DNA of 64,000 nucleotides from a bacterium (GCA_028716845.1 JAQUPF010000003.1:1-64000); one strand, 5' to 3'; positions 19,543 through 29,467 are shown, counted from the first letter of the stretch. The notes: generated by a model not told the origin, from the sequence alone. Numbers and translations: made by a program.

Positions 19543-19551
19543 ATTATAGCA
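19543..19551 (-). promoter_or_regulatory. Extended -10 promoter of the cyclase-kinase operon
   Basis: On the minus strand the sequence reads TGCTATAAT, an extended -10 element with perfect TATAAT at 19548-19543. No good -35 is seen, which is usual for this class. The start site would be near 19536, giving a leader of about 17 bases. Confidence 0.55.
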
Positions 19552-19565
19552 TACCACCGGCCGCC

Positions 19566-20069
19566 TCACGGCCTCCCGCCGGCATCGGCCGGCAGGGTGT
19601 ATTTCTCGAGCACCTCGCGCGCGGCATCCGCGCCCAGCCACCCCTCGATGTGCGTCTCCTTGCGCTCGAGCACCTTGTAGGTGTCGAAGAAGTTCTCGAT
19701 CTCGCGGAGCCAGTGCCGCCGGAGGTCGCCGATGTCGTTGATGCCGTCGAACCGCGGGTCGGCGACGGGGACGCCCAGGATCTTCTCGTCCACGCCCTTG
19801 TCGTCGCGCATGATGAGAACCCCGATCGGCCGGACCCGCACCCTGCAGCCGGGGAAGGTCGGCTCCTCGACGATGACGAGGGCGTCGAGGGTGTCGCCGT
19901 CCGCGGCCCGGGTGCCCGGGATGAAGCCGTAATCGGCGGGGTAGTGCACGGAGGAGAAGAGGACACGGTCGAGCCGGATCTCACCCGTCCGGCGGTCGAA
20001 CTCGTACTTGTTCCGGCTCCCCTTCGGGATTTCGACGACGACCTCGACCGGCCTCCGGGGCTCAGCCAC
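19566..20069 (-). CDS. ppa: Inorganic pyrophosphatase (family I)
   Basis: I choose the GTG at 20067-20069, preceded by GGGAGGGAG; a longer frame to 20150 adds an Arg/Pro-rich tail that lies over the upstream lipoprotein gene. The 167-residue product matches family I enzymes: VVEIPKGSRNKYEFD, HYPADYGFIPGT, and the metal-site signature DGDTLDALV. It hydrolyses pyrophosphate and pulls biosynthetic reactions forward. It overlaps the end of the lipoprotein gene by 8 bp. Confidence 0.93.
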   Translation of the reverse strand: MAEPRRPVEVVVEIPKGSRNKYEFDRRTGEIRLDRVLFSSVHYPADYGFIPGTRAADGDTLDALVIVEEPTFPGCRVRVRPIGVLIMRDDKGVDEKILGVPVADPRFDGINDIGDLRRHWLREIENFFDTYKVLERKETHIEGWLGADAAREVLEKYTLPADAGGRP

Positions 20070-20274
20070 GACAGGCTCCCTCCCCGCCGGGGACGCACGC
20101 CTCGAGCCGGGCGTCCTCCTCCGGCTCCGCCGGCTGGTCCCCGTGGCCATCGCACGGATCGACGCACCAGTCTCCCTCGTAATAATCGCCGTAGATGTAG
20201 AAGGGTCCCTTCCGCACGCAGCCCTGGCCGAGCGCGAGCGCCGCGACGGCCAGGCAGAGCAGCATGACCTTCAT
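20062..20274 (-). CDS. Small lipoprotein of unknown function
   Basis: 70 residues, with an excellent AGGGAGG ribosome site. MKVMLLCLAVAALALGQGC is a lipoprotein signal with the acceptor Cys at 19. The mature part has GPFYIYGDYYEGDW followed by an acidic, Cys-containing tail. The frame extends further upstream to 20388, but that part overlaps the zinc-ribbon gene and lacks a start signal. No family recognised. Confidence 0.65.
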   Translation of the reverse strand: MKVMLLCLAVAALALGQGCVRKGPFYIYGDYYEGDWCVDPCDGHGDQPAEPEEDARLEACVPGGEGACRG

Positions 20275-20309
20275 GGTTCCTCCCTTGCGGTGTGTGCTCC
20301 CCGTCCCTC

Positions 20310-20837
20310 TCAGAACGCGCCCCAGGGCTGGTCGCCCGGGATGTAGTGGCTCGGGCAGATGTACCTGAACATCCGCGCGATCCGCCACGCCCGTTCGGCC
20401 TTCTCGCTGCCCTCGGCCCGCATGGCGGCGAGCTCGTGGCCGAATATGTCCTTGAAATACTCCCGCGCCGCCACGCGCCGCTCCTCCTCGCTGCCGTACT
20501 CGCTCCGGATGAGCGCGAGCTCACCCGGGTCGAGCCAGTAGCCGCCGCAGCCCGGGCACTGGTCGACCTCGACCTGCTGCTTGACGCTGAAGAAGTGCCG
20601 CATCATCACCGTGTCGGGACAGCGCGGGCAGTTCCGCCGGCGGCCGTGGTCCACCTCGACGTGCGGGCTCCCCTCCGACGCGAGGAGGACGGGGCAGGCG
20701 GCCTCGTGCGGCTCGTCCACCCGCTGGAGCTCGAACCGGTCGAACCAGATCCCCCCGCAGCCGCCGTCGCAGACGTCCACGACGACCGATTCGGTCTTCA
20801 TCTCGCGGAGTTCACTGCCGCAGGCAGGGCAGATCAT
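20310..20837 (-). CDS. Protein with two TFIIB-type zinc ribbons
   Basis: 175 residues. Two ribbons: CPACGSEL with CDGGCGGIWFD (residues 3-33), and CPRCPDTVM with CPGCGGYWLD (about 68-105). The second Cys pairs followed by G.W.D are typical of the zf-TFIIB family. The C-terminal 70 residues are helical and charged. The family function is not established; binding of nucleic acid or protein partners is likely. It sits upstream of the small lipoprotein and ppa in the same direction. Confidence 0.8.
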   Translation of the reverse strand: MICPACGSELREMKTESVVVDVCDGGCGGIWFDRFELQRVDEPHEAACPVLLASEGSPHVEVDHGRRRNCPRCPDTVMMRHFFSVKQQVEVDQCPGCGGYWLDPGELALIRSEYGSEEERRVAAREYFKDIFGHELAAMRAEGSEKAERAWRIARMFRYICPSHYIPGDQPWGAF

Positions 20838-20914
20838 GGATGGCTCCTTTCCTTCGGGTCGCGCCGCTCCCGCTTCGCCATATTGTATCGAGGATAGTCG
20901 TCACATTCAATCTC

Positions 20915-21235
20915 TTGCAGCAAGAATCCGTGGGGATCCGTGGTGAAGTGGTTCATTATGGCCGCGGATTGACGCGGATTATCGCGGATCATGCAGCGGA
21001 TTGAAAGTCCACCTACGAGGTGGTCTTGGAGGGCCATCTATATGCTGTGAGAAGGAGTGATTAGGCCTGTTATATTGAGGGCAGGAAGCCGCGAGCCGCA
21101 AATCGAGATCTGCCTGAGATTGAGGTAATAGCAATACTCTCCGTGCTCTCTGTGATCTCTGTGGCCGGTGAGAATCCGCGTGGATCCGCGTGCATCCGCG
21201 GCAGAAACAACATGCCGCCGCGGATGTTGCGAGAC
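20915..21235. repeat. CGGAT-rich repeat block with ACAGAG/CTCTGTG words
   Basis: The gap 20838-21257 holds no gene. The left part has tandem GCGGATT-type words (20960-21000); the right part has CTCTGTGATCTCTGTGG and CGCGTGGATCCGCG. The middle (about 21005-21120) is unrelated to the repeat family and carries a hairpin CCACCT-ACG-AGGTGG at 21009-21023. Confidence 0.65.
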
Positions 21236-21257
21236 GCGAGATACGAACGACGCGCCG

Positions 21258-22664
21258 CTATGGAAGGGGGCGGCGGAGGCGGGAGACGACGGTCTCCCTC
21301 CCGAGGAGGGCCAGCACCTCGAAGAGGCCCGGGGTCTCGGCGCGGCCGGTGACCGCGACGCGGGCGGGCTGCATGACCGCGCCCGCCTTCACCTTCAGCT
21401 CGGCGACGAGGCCGCGCACCGCCCGCTCGATCCCCGCCTCGTCGAATTCGGCGACGCGCTCGAGCCGGGCGGCGAGATCCCCGAGCATGGCGGCGACCCC
21501 CTCTCGGCGCAGGTGCCTGGCGACCGCCGCGTCGTCGAGGCGGACCTCGTCGTCGAAGAAGCAGCGGGCCTGGTCGGCGAGTTCCCGGAAATTCCTGAAC
21601 CGCTCGCCGAGGAGGCGGACGACGCGCTCGAGGCGCTCCACATCGATCCGCTCCGCCGGCACCCCCGACGCGATGAGGAACGGCGTCCCCATCCGCGCGA
21701 TCTCCCCGGGCGGCCTCTTCTTGAGATATTGCATGTTGAGCCAGGCGAGCTTCCTCGGATCGAAGACCGCGCTCTTTGTGCTCACCCGATCGAGCGAGAA
21801 CGCCTCGATGAGCGCCGGGAGGTCCATCATCTCCCTCCCGTCGCCGGGCGACCAGCCGAGGAGCGCGAGGAAGTTGACGAGCGCCTCCGGGAGGAACCCC
21901 TCGTCCCGGTACTGGCCGACCGAGGTCGCCCCGTGCCGCTTGCTCAGCCGCCTCCCGTCCGGGCCGAGGATGAGGGGGACGTGCGCGAAGCGCGGCGGCG
22001 GGATGCCGAGCGCCTCGTAGATGACGACCTGCTTCGGCGCGTTGCTCAGGTGGTCGTCGCCGCGGATGACGTGCGTGACGCCCATCTCGGCGTCGTCCAC
22101 CGCGCAGGCGAAGTTGTAGGTCGGCGTCCCGTCGGACTTCATCAGGACGATCGTCCCGGCCTCCCCGCCCGCCTCCCCCTCCTTCCCGCCGGGCGGCCCC
22201 GCGAGGACGGCGCCGAGGTCGAACTCGACGCTGCCGTGGATGAGGTCGGAGACGGCGATGCGCCCCGCGGGCGCCCGCAAGATGACGGCGGGACGGGCAC
22301 CGCGCCGCTCTTCCGAGAGGGACGCCCTCCCCTCCTCCAGGAGCCGGGCGGCGGCCCGTTCGTAGCGGGTGGCCCGCTGCGATTGGAAGAACGGGCCCTC
22401 GTCCCAGTCGAGGCCGAGCCAGCGGATGGAGTCGAGGATGGCATCGGCGGCCTCCCGCGTGGAGCGCCGCGCGTCGGTGTCCTCGACGCGGAGGATGAAC
22501 GCCCCCCCCGAGCGCCGCGCGAAGAGCCAGTTGAAGAGGGCCGTCCGCGCGCCCCCCACGTGGAGGTAGCCGGTCGGGCTCGGCGCGAACCGTACCCGCA
22601 CCCTTTCCCCGGACGATTCGACAGTGTCCATGCCCGATGCGCCGGCTGCGGGGACGCGCTCCAT
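21258..22664 (-). CDS. gltX: Glutamyl-tRNA synthetase
   Basis: 468 residues from the first ATG; an ATG at residue 12 (22631) is an equally good start. The class I signatures are clear: APSPTGYLHVG (HIGH region) and RRLSKRHGA (KMSKS region), plus FNWLFARRSGGAFILRVEDTD. Length fits bacterial GltX. It charges tRNA-Glu, and in bacteria lacking GlnRS also tRNA-Gln. It starts 19 bp after the gamma subunit of the oxidoreductase, so the two are probably cotranscribed. Confidence 0.95.
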   Translation of the reverse strand: MERVPAAGASGMDTVESSGERVRVRFAPSPTGYLHVGGARTALFNWLFARRSGGAFILRVEDTDARRSTREAADAILDSIRWLGLDWDEGPFFQSQRATRYERAAARLLEEGRASLSEERRGARPAVILRAPAGRIAVSDLIHGSVEFDLGAVLAGPPGGKEGEAGGEAGTIVLMKSDGTPTYNFACAVDDAEMGVTHVIRGDDHLSNAPKQVVIYEALGIPPPRFAHVPLILGPDGRRLSKRHGATSVGQYRDEGFLPEALVNFLALLGWSPGDGREMMDLPALIEAFSLDRVSTKSAVFDPRKLAWLNMQYLKKRPPGEIARMGTPFLIASGVPAERIDVERLERVVRLLGERFRNFRELADQARCFFDDEVRLDDAAVARHLRREGVAAMLGDLAARLERVAEFDEAGIERAVRGLVAELKVKAGAVMQPARVAVTGRAETPGLFEVLALLGRETVVSRLRRPLP

Positions 22665-22683
22665 GGGGCGGGCGGGCGGGGCC

Positions 22684-23277
22684 TCAGCCGAGGCCGAAGC
22701 CGCGCGTGATCTTGCTCCAGATCGCGTCGGGGCCCTGGGCGTCCGCGGCCGCCTTCCCCTCGAGGATCGCCCGCCGGTTGAGCTCCGCGAGGTGCTGGCG
22801 GTAGGGAGGGAGGACCTCGCCTACGGCGGCGAGGACCGTCTCCGTCTTCACGATCTGGCTCTTGGAGAGGAATCCCCCGAGCGCGACCATGTTCGCCACC
22901 CGGGTGTTCCCCATGCGGTCGGCGATCGTCGTGGCCGGCAGCATGACGACGCCGATGTCCTTCCTCTTCGGATGGCGGTCCACGATCGAGGAGTTCACGA
23001 TGAGGAGCCCCCGTTTCACGATCTCCGGCTCGTACCGTATCATCGAGGGGGTGTTCATGATGATCGCCGTCGTGGGGCTCGTGATGACGGGAGAGGCGAT
23101 CTCCTCCGAGGAGATGATCACGTTGCAGCAGGCGGTCCCCCCCCTGACCTCGACGCCGTAGGAGGGGAGGTAGGTGATGTGCCTGCCGTCCAGCATGCCG
23201 GCGTGGCAGAGGAGCTTCCCGAGGAACATGATCCCCTGGCCGCCGAACCCCGCGATGACGATCCGCTCCTCTTCCAT
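22684..23277 (-). CDS. 2-oxoacid:ferredoxin oxidoreductase, gamma subunit
   Basis: 197 residues. The N-terminal IVIAGFGGQGIMFLGKLL and PSYGVEVRGGTACCNVI are hallmarks of the gamma subunit of Kor/Vor enzymes. It closes the set with the ferredoxin, alpha and beta subunits upstream, but a 222-bp repeat block separates it from the beta gene, so its expression may be partly uncoupled. Confidence 0.92.
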   Translation of the reverse strand: MEEERIVIAGFGGQGIMFLGKLLCHAGMLDGRHITYLPSYGVEVRGGTACCNVIISSEEIASPVITSPTTAIIMNTPSMIRYEPEIVKRGLLIVNSSIVDRHPKRKDIGVVMLPATTIADRMGNTRVANMVALGGFLSKSQIVKTETVLAAVGEVLPPYRQHLAELNRRAILEGKAAADAQGPDAIWSKITRGFGLG

Positions 23278-23317
23278 CCCCCGCCTTCCGGTCTCCGACT
23301 CAATGAACTACTTCACC

Positions 23318-23475
23318 ACGGATCTTCACGGATGCAACTACAGTTCAAAGTGAAAAGTCGAAAGTTCAAAGTGGCGATAATCCGTGAATATCCGCGGCAG
23401 GAAACTCTTCTTTCCTGCTGCAATCCAATCCGTGAAGATCCGTCATGATCAGCGCGAATCCGTGGTTGATTTGTT
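23318..23475. repeat. CGGAT/AAAGT repeat between beta and gamma subunit genes
   Basis: Begins with CACGGATCTTCACGGATG and CAACTACAGTTCAAAGTG, the same terminal unit as the MITE-like copies, then runs of ATCCGTG words. Only one terminal unit is seen, so it is a partial or composite copy. Confidence 0.75.
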
Positions 23476-23499
23476 CGTGATTCTCTCAGCCTCGGGCCT

Positions 23500-24246
23500 T
23501 CAACCTTCGGCTGCAGGCTCCTTGATGCGGCCGAGGGGGAAGATCTCCTCCATCCGCTCCTCGATCATCCGCATCGCCACCCGCGGCTGGAGTCCCCAGT
23601 AGGTCGGGCAGGGGGAGAGGATCTCCACGAAGCCGAACCCCTTCCCCTCGATCTGGAGGCTGAGCGCGGTCTTGACCGCGGCGCGGGCCTTCAGGACGTT
23701 CCGCGGCTTGCTGACGGTGCAGCGCTCCACGAACTTCACCCCGTCGAACTGGGCGAGGAGCTCGGCGACGCGGATCGGCGCCCCCTCCCCCAGCGCGTTC
23801 CTCCCCCGGGGTGTGGTCTCCGTCTTCTGGCCGAGCATCGTCGTGGGGGCCATCTGCCCGCCGGTCATCCCGTAGACGGCGTTGTTGACGAAGAAGACGG
23901 TGATGTGTTCCCCCCGGTTCGCCGCGTGGATGATCTCCGCCATGCCGATCGCGGCGAGGTCGCCGTCCCCCTGGTAGGCGAAGACGATCAGGTCGGGCCG
24001 CGCCCGCTTCATCCCCGTCGCGACGGCGGGGGCGCGCCCGTGCGCCGCCTCGCTGACGTCGAAGTTGAAGTATTCGTACGCGAGGACGGCGCAGCCCACC
24101 GGCGCGATGCCGACGACCCGCTCCCTGATGCCGAGCTCGTCCACGACCTCCGCGATGAGACGGTGGACGATGCCGTGCCCGCACCCGCTGCAGTAGTGCG
24201 TCTCGGTGTCCTTCAGGCTCTCGGGCCGCTTGAACACGGTCGTCAT
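23500..24246 (-). CDS. 2-oxoacid:ferredoxin oxidoreductase, beta subunit (TPP-binding)
   Basis: 248 residues. CSGCGHG near the start, VGIAPVGCAV, and the thiamine-diphosphate motif GDGDLAAIG followed by NNAVYGMTGGQ identify the beta subunit of Kor/Vor enzymes. It binds TPP and decarboxylates a 2-oxoacid. It lies 7 bp after the alpha subunit gene. Confidence 0.94.
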   Translation of the reverse strand: MTTVFKRPESLKDTETHYCSGCGHGIVHRLIAEVVDELGIRERVVGIAPVGCAVLAYEYFNFDVSEAAHGRAPAVATGMKRARPDLIVFAYQGDGDLAAIGMAEIIHAANRGEHITVFFVNNAVYGMTGGQMAPTTMLGQKTETTPRGRNALGEGAPIRVAELLAQFDGVKFVERCTVSKPRNVLKARAAVKTALSLQIEGKGFGFVEILSPCPTYWGLQPRVAMRMIEERMEEIFPLGRIKEPAAEG

Positions 24247-24253
24247 CTGTCCC

Positions 24254-25327
<1,074 letters not shown>

Positions 25328-25344
25328 GATATTGATCAAGCCCC

Positions 25345-25372
25345 AAGCTGTAAGCCATAAGCCGTAAGCCGG
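25345..25372. repeat. Four tandem 7-mers (AAGCYNK-type) in the oxidoreductase operon
   Basis: AAGCTGT, AAGCCAT, AAGCCGT and AAGCCGG follow without spacing. They sit between the ferredoxin gene and vorB, just upstream of the vorB start. Confidence 0.7.
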
Positions 25373-25478
25373 AGGAACTGATGGCATTCATCCGATCGGG
25401 TCTCCTCGCGCAGGGCATCAATCTCTTCCGCCCGGCCCCCATCTTGCCGCGTACAGCCTGGATCTGACTGCTCCCCCC

Positions 25479-25682
25479 TCACTTCTCCACCTCGATGATG
25501 ACGTCGGGGCACATGACGGCGCAGAGCCCGCAGCCGGTGCACTCCTCGAGCCGCGCCGGCTGGGCGAAGTGGACGCCCCGGTCGTTGAGCGCCGTCGACA
25601 TGACGATGACGCCGTGCGGGCATGCCTCCACGCACAACTCGCAGCCCTTGCAGCGCCTGCTGTCGATGGTGACCTTAGCCAT
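25479..25682 (-). CDS. 2-oxoacid:ferredoxin oxidoreductase, ferredoxin-like delta subunit
   Basis: 67 residues with two 4Fe-4S motifs: CKGCELCVEACP and CTGCGLCAVMCP. It passes electrons from the TPP site to ferredoxin. It overlaps the end of nadK by 8 bp. A 150-bp gap with a small 7-mer repeat separates it from vorB. Confidence 0.94.
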   Translation of the reverse strand: MAKVTIDSRRCKGCELCVEACPHGVIVMSTALNDRGVHFAQPARLEECTGCGLCAVMCPDVIIEVEK

Positions 25683-26544
25683 GGTGCCCCCTGCCGCCCC
25701 AGTGCAGCTTCTCCCGCAGGAGACGGCAGTACCCCTTCTCCTGAGAGGTCACGAGGGAGAGCCGGGGGCCGAACCCCCCGACCGTCACCTCGTCCCCGTC
25801 CTCGAGCGCCGCGCTCTCCTGGCCGTCGAGCGTGAGGACGGTGTCCGCCGCCCGTGCCGACACGCGCACCCGCACCCTCGTGCGGCCCGGCACGATGAGC
25901 GGCCGGTTGGTGAGCGTGTGCGGACAGATCGGCGTCACGATTATAGCATCCGTGTCGGGGCTGACAAGCGGCCCGCCCGCCGAGAGCGAGTAGGCCGTCG
26001 AGCCGGTCGGGCTCGCGATGATGAGGCCGTCGGCGACGAAGGTGGCGAGGTACTCCTCGCCGACGAACGTCTCGAGCGAGACGAGGCGCGCGAGCTCCCC
26101 CTTCGAGATGACGGCGTCGTTGAGCGCCACGTGGCGGGAGACCTCGCCTCCCCCGCGCGCGTGCGACACGGCGAGGAGCAGCCGCTCCTCGGCCCGGCAC
26201 CCGCCCTCGAGGACCCGCGGGAGCAACTCCCCGGCGCCGTCGAGCGCGACCGCGGTGAGGAAGCCGAGGCCGCCCATGTTGATGCCGACGAGCGGGACCG
26301 CCGCCCCGGCGATGAGCCGGGCCGCCTTGAGGACGGTGCCGTCGCCGCCGACGCTCACGACGAGCGCCGCCTCCTCGCGGATCCGGCCCGCCTCGACCGT
26401 CGCCGCGCCGCCGCCGACGGCGGCGGCCGACTCCGGGTCGGCGATGACGCGCGCGCCCTTTTCGGCGATGATCCGGACGATCTCCGCGCACGCCTCCCGC
26501 ACCCCCGCCTTCCGCACGTTGACGACGAGGGCGACCGTCTTCAT
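25675..26544 (-). CDS. nadK: NAD kinase
   Basis: 289 residues. VVSVGGDGTVLKAARL holds the GGDGT motif; LNDAVISKG and SPTGSTAYSLSAGGPLVSP are the conserved NAD-binding segments. It phosphorylates NAD to NADP. Its ATG overlaps the tlyA stop by 4 bp. A TATAAT-like string inside this gene is explained by the conserved protein segment DAIIVTP. Confidence 0.95.
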   Translation of the reverse strand: MKTVALVVNVRKAGVREACAEIVRIIAEKGARVIADPESAAAVGGGAATVEAGRIREEAALVVSVGGDGTVLKAARLIAGAAVPLVGINMGGLGFLTAVALDGAGELLPRVLEGGCRAEERLLLAVSHARGGGEVSRHVALNDAVISKGELARLVSLETFVGEEYLATFVADGLIIASPTGSTAYSLSAGGPLVSPDTDAIIVTPICPHTLTNRPLIVPGRTRVRVRVSARAADTVLTLDGQESAALEDGDEVTVGGFGPRLSLVTSQEKGYCRLLREKLHWGGRGHHG

Positions 26545-27302
26545 CCGTCTCCTCCTCCGCGCGCGCCCGGCGGGTGCGCGAGCGTCGCGTGGATGAAAAA
26601 CTCCCTGTTGCCGGCGGGTCCCCGCAGGGGGGATTCCATGATCCCCCGCACAACGAAGCCCGAGCGCTCGAACAGGTCACAGACCCGCCAGATCACGCGG
26701 GCGTGGACAAGGGGGTCGCGGACGACCCCTCCCCTCTTCACCTCGGCCCTCCCCGCCTCGAACTGCGGCTTGACGAGGGCGACGATCTCGCCGCCCCGCC
26801 GCAGGACGCCGGCGACCGCCGGCAGAATCCTGTCGAGCGAGATGAACGAGACATCCACCGTCACGAGGGCGGGCCTGTAGGGGAGGTCGCCCGGCGAGAG
26901 CGCGCGGGCGTTCGTCCGCTCCATGACGACGACGCGCGGGTCCCGGCGGAGCCGATCGGCGAGCTGCCCCCGGCCGACGTCGAGGGCGACGACGGCCGTC
27001 GCGCCCTCCTGGAGGAGGCAGTCGGTGAAGCCGCCGGTGGACGCGCCGATGTCGAGGCACCTCCGCCCGGCGACCCGCACGCCGAACCGCTCGACGGCGG
27101 CGGCAAGCTTCTCCCCTCCCCTCCCCACGTAGCGCGGCGGCGCCGCGACGGCGATACCCGCGACCGCCGGCACGCTCCTCCCCGGCTTTCCCTCGATTCT
27201 GCCGTCCACCGCCACGAGGCCCGCCATCACCGCCCGCCGCGCCTTCTCGCCGCTCGGGAAGTAGCCCCGATCCACCAGCAGCCGGTCGAGCCGCACCTTC
27301 AT
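26541..27302 (-). CDS. tlyA: TlyA-family rRNA 2'-O-methyltransferase
   Basis: 253 residues from the ATG at 27300-27302; a longer frame to 27380 runs into a repeat and is rejected. The N-terminal S4 domain starts MKVRLDRLLVDRGY. The SAM site is CLDIGASTGGFTDCLLQ, then DVSFISLDRILP and ALVKPQFEAGR, all typical of the TlyA/FtsJ-like family, which methylates ribosomal RNA. The hemolysin annotation often given to this family is not supported here. Confidence 0.92.
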   Translation of the reverse strand: MKVRLDRLLVDRGYFPSGEKARRAVMAGLVAVDGRIEGKPGRSVPAVAGIAVAAPPRYVGRGGEKLAAAVERFGVRVAGRRCLDIGASTGGFTDCLLQEGATAVVALDVGRGQLADRLRRDPRVVVMERTNARALSPGDLPYRPALVTVDVSFISLDRILPAVAGVLRRGGEIVALVKPQFEAGRAEVKRGGVVRDPLVHARVIWRVCDLFERSGFVVRGIMESPLRGPAGNREFFIHATLAHPPGARGGGDG

Positions 27303-27371
27303 ATCAGTCCGCCGCCCGTCTGACCCTCGGCATCGATGCGCCAATCCACCGCGGATCCCCACGGATTCCTG

Positions 27372-27528
27372 CGGATGCAACGACAGTTCAAAGTGAAAAG
27401 TTGAAAGTTCAAAGTCCAGTCCCTTTCGGCTGCCTTCCCATCCGCGATAATCCGCGTCAATCCGCGGCTGATTTGTGCATCATTCTTTCGACTTTGAACT
27501 TTCAACTTTGGGCTGTAGTTTGGATCCG
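27372..27528 (+). repeat. MITE-like element, short variant (157 bp)
   Basis: The left end CGGATGCAACGACAG (27372-27394) is an imperfect inverted match to the right end (27505-27528, reading CTGTAGTTTGGATCCG). The inside differs from the three 220-bp copies and consists of ATCCGCG words. It fills most of the gap between dxs and tlyA. Confidence 0.7.
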
Positions 27529-27571
27529 CGCGAATCCGTGGTTGATTTGTTCTTCATTCCTTCCTTCGGCT

Positions 27572-29467
27572 TCAGGCCGCGGTCGCGTCACTCTTCACCG
27601 CCTGCCGCCGGAACCGCTCCAGGACCGCCCGCGCCACCCCCTCCGCGTCGAGGCCGAGGGCCGCGAGCAGCTGCTCCCGCGAGCCGTGCTCGGCGAACCG
27701 GTCCGGTATGCCGAGGCAGAGCGTCTTCACGCCCCGCTCCCCCGCCGCCGCGAGGCACTCGAGGACCGCGCTCCCGAACCCGCCCTGGAGGGCGTTCTCC
27801 TCCAGCGTCACGAGGCTGCCGGTCGCCCGGGCGGCTCGGAGGACCGCCTCCGCGTCGAGCGGCTTCACGAACCGGGCGTTGATGACCGCCGCCCGCATCC
27901 CGGCCGCCTCGAGCAGGCGCGCCGCCGCCTCGGCGGTCCGCACCATCGGGCCGAGCGCGAGGATGGCGAGGTCGTCCCCCTCGCGCACGACCGCCGACCG
28001 CCCGATCTCGACGGGCGCGGCGTCGGCCGGCAGGGCGCCGCCGCCCTTCGGGTAGACGATCGCGGCCGGCCGGCCGCACCGGAGGGCGCAGGAGAGCATC
28101 CCGGCGAGCTCGCCGGCGTCCGCGGGCTCCATCAGGGCGAGGTTCGGGACGTGCCGGAGGTAGGAGACGGCGAACTGGCCGCTGTGGGTCGCCCCGTCCT
28201 CGCCGACGATGCCGCCGCGGTCGACGGCGAAGACCACCGGGAGGTTCTGGAGGCAGACGTCGTGCACGACGCCGTCGTAGGCGCGCTGGAGGAAGGTGGC
28301 GTAGATGGCGACGACCGGCTTCATGCCGCCCGCGGCGAGGCCGGCCGCGAAGGTCACCGCGTGCCCCTCGGCGATCCCGACGTCGAAGAACCGTTCCGGG
28401 ATCTCGGCGGCGAACCGGTCGAGGCCCGTGCCGGAGGCCATCGCGGCGGTGACGGCGGCGACGCGGTCATCGGCGCGGGCCGCGGACAGGAGCGCCTCCC
28501 CGAAGACCGCCGAGTAGGTGGCGCCCGCGCCCGCCTTCTTCGGCCTGCCGGTCGCGACGTCGAACGGGCTCGTGCCGTGGAAATACCCAGGGTGCTCCTC
28601 CGCGTGGACGTAGCCCTTCCCCTTCCGCGTGAGGACGTGGAGGAGGACCGGCTCCTCCATCCGCTGGATCCGCCGGAGGATGTCGACGAGCGCGCGGACG
28701 TCGTGGCCGTCCACCGGCCCGACGTAGCGGAACCCCAGCTCCTCGAACAGGATGCCCGGGGTGAGAAGGTTCTTCAGGCTCTCCTCGAGCCGGCGCGCCG
28801 CGTCGAAGACGAGCCGGCCGATCGCGGGGATGCTCCTGACGATGACCTGGATGTCGGTCCGGACCTTGTTGTAGATCTCGGAGGTGATGATCTTGTTCAG
28901 GTAGGCGGAGATGGCGCCGACGTTCCGCGAGATGGACATCTCGTTGTCGTTGAGGACGATGATGAAGTTCCTCGCCCGGTGCCCCGCGTTGTTGATCCCC
29001 TCGTAGCAGAGGCCGCCGGTGAGCGAGCCGTCGCCGATGACCGCGATGACCTTCCCGGCGCCGCCGCGGGCGTCGCGCGCCGCCGCGAGGCCCAGGGCCG
29101 CGGAGACCGCCGTGCTCGCGTGGCCCGCGCCGAAGGGGTCGTGGGGACTCTCGGCGCGGCGCGGGAAGCCGGAAATCCCCCCGAGGCGCCGCATCGTCTC
29201 CAGCGCCCCGTTCCTGCCGGTGAGGACCTTGTGCGCGTACGCCTGGTGGCCGACGTCCCAGACGATCGCGTCGCGCGGGCTGTCGAAGACGTAGTGGAGC
29301 GCGACGGTGAGCTCGACGGCGCCGAGGCTGGAGGCGAGGTGGCCGCCAGTGGAGGAGACGACGCCGACGAGCCGCTCCCTGATCTCCGCGGCGAGCGCGT
29401 CGAGGTCGGAGACGGCCAGCTCCTTCAGGTCCTCCGGCGATTCGATCTCGTCGAGGTACCGGCTCAT
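27572..29467 (-). CDS. dxs: 1-deoxy-D-xylulose-5-phosphate synthase
   Basis: 631 residues, the usual length. Motifs: VWDVGHQAYAHKVLTGR, GAGHASTAVSAALGLA, TPP motif VIGDGSLTGGLCYEGINNAG, and the transketolase-pyrimidine part DRGGIVGEDGATHSGQF. It makes DXP from pyruvate and glyceraldehyde-3-phosphate, the first step of the MEP isoprenoid route. The xseB-xseA-dxs-tlyA-nadK order resembles clusters in other bacteria. Confidence 0.96.
   Translation of the reverse strand: MSRYLDEIESPEDLKELAVSDLDALAAEIRERLVGVVSSTGGHLASSLGAVELTVALHYVFDSPRDAIVWDVGHQAYAHKVLTGRNGALETMRRLGGISGFPRRAESPHDPFGAGHASTAVSAALGLAAARDARGGAGKVIAVIGDGSLTGGLCYEGINNAGHRARNFIIVLNDNEMSISRNVGAISAYLNKIITSEIYNKVRTDIQVIVRSIPAIGRLVFDAARRLEESLKNLLTPGILFEELGFRYVGPVDGHDVRALVDILRRIQRMEEPVLLHVLTRKGKGYVHAEEHPGYFHGTSPFDVATGRPKKAGAGATYSAVFGEALLSAARADDRVAAVTAAMASGTGLDRFAAEIPERFFDVGIAEGHAVTFAAGLAAGGMKPVVAIYATFLQRAYDGVVHDVCLQNLPVVFAVDRGGIVGEDGATHSGQFAVSYLRHVPNLALMEPADAGELAGMLSCALRCGRPAAIVYPKGGGALPADAAPVEIGRSAVVREGDDLAILALGPMVRTAEAAARLLEAAGMRAAVINARFVKPLDAEAVLRAARATGSLVTLEENALQGGFGSAVLECLAAAGERGVKTLCLGIPDRFAEHGSREQLLAALGLDAEGVARAVLERFRRQAVKSDATAA

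Noticed and set aside
16160-19549. A 1,129-codon plus-strand open frame
   Set aside because: It lies over the cyclase and kinase genes, is Arg/Glu/Asp-rich low-complexity, and has no domain motif; long antisense frames are expected in GC-rich coding DNA.
25936-25946. TGCTATAAT-like promoter inside nadK
   Set aside because: It encodes the conserved NadK segment DAIIVTP, so protein conservation explains it; no suitable -35 was noted.
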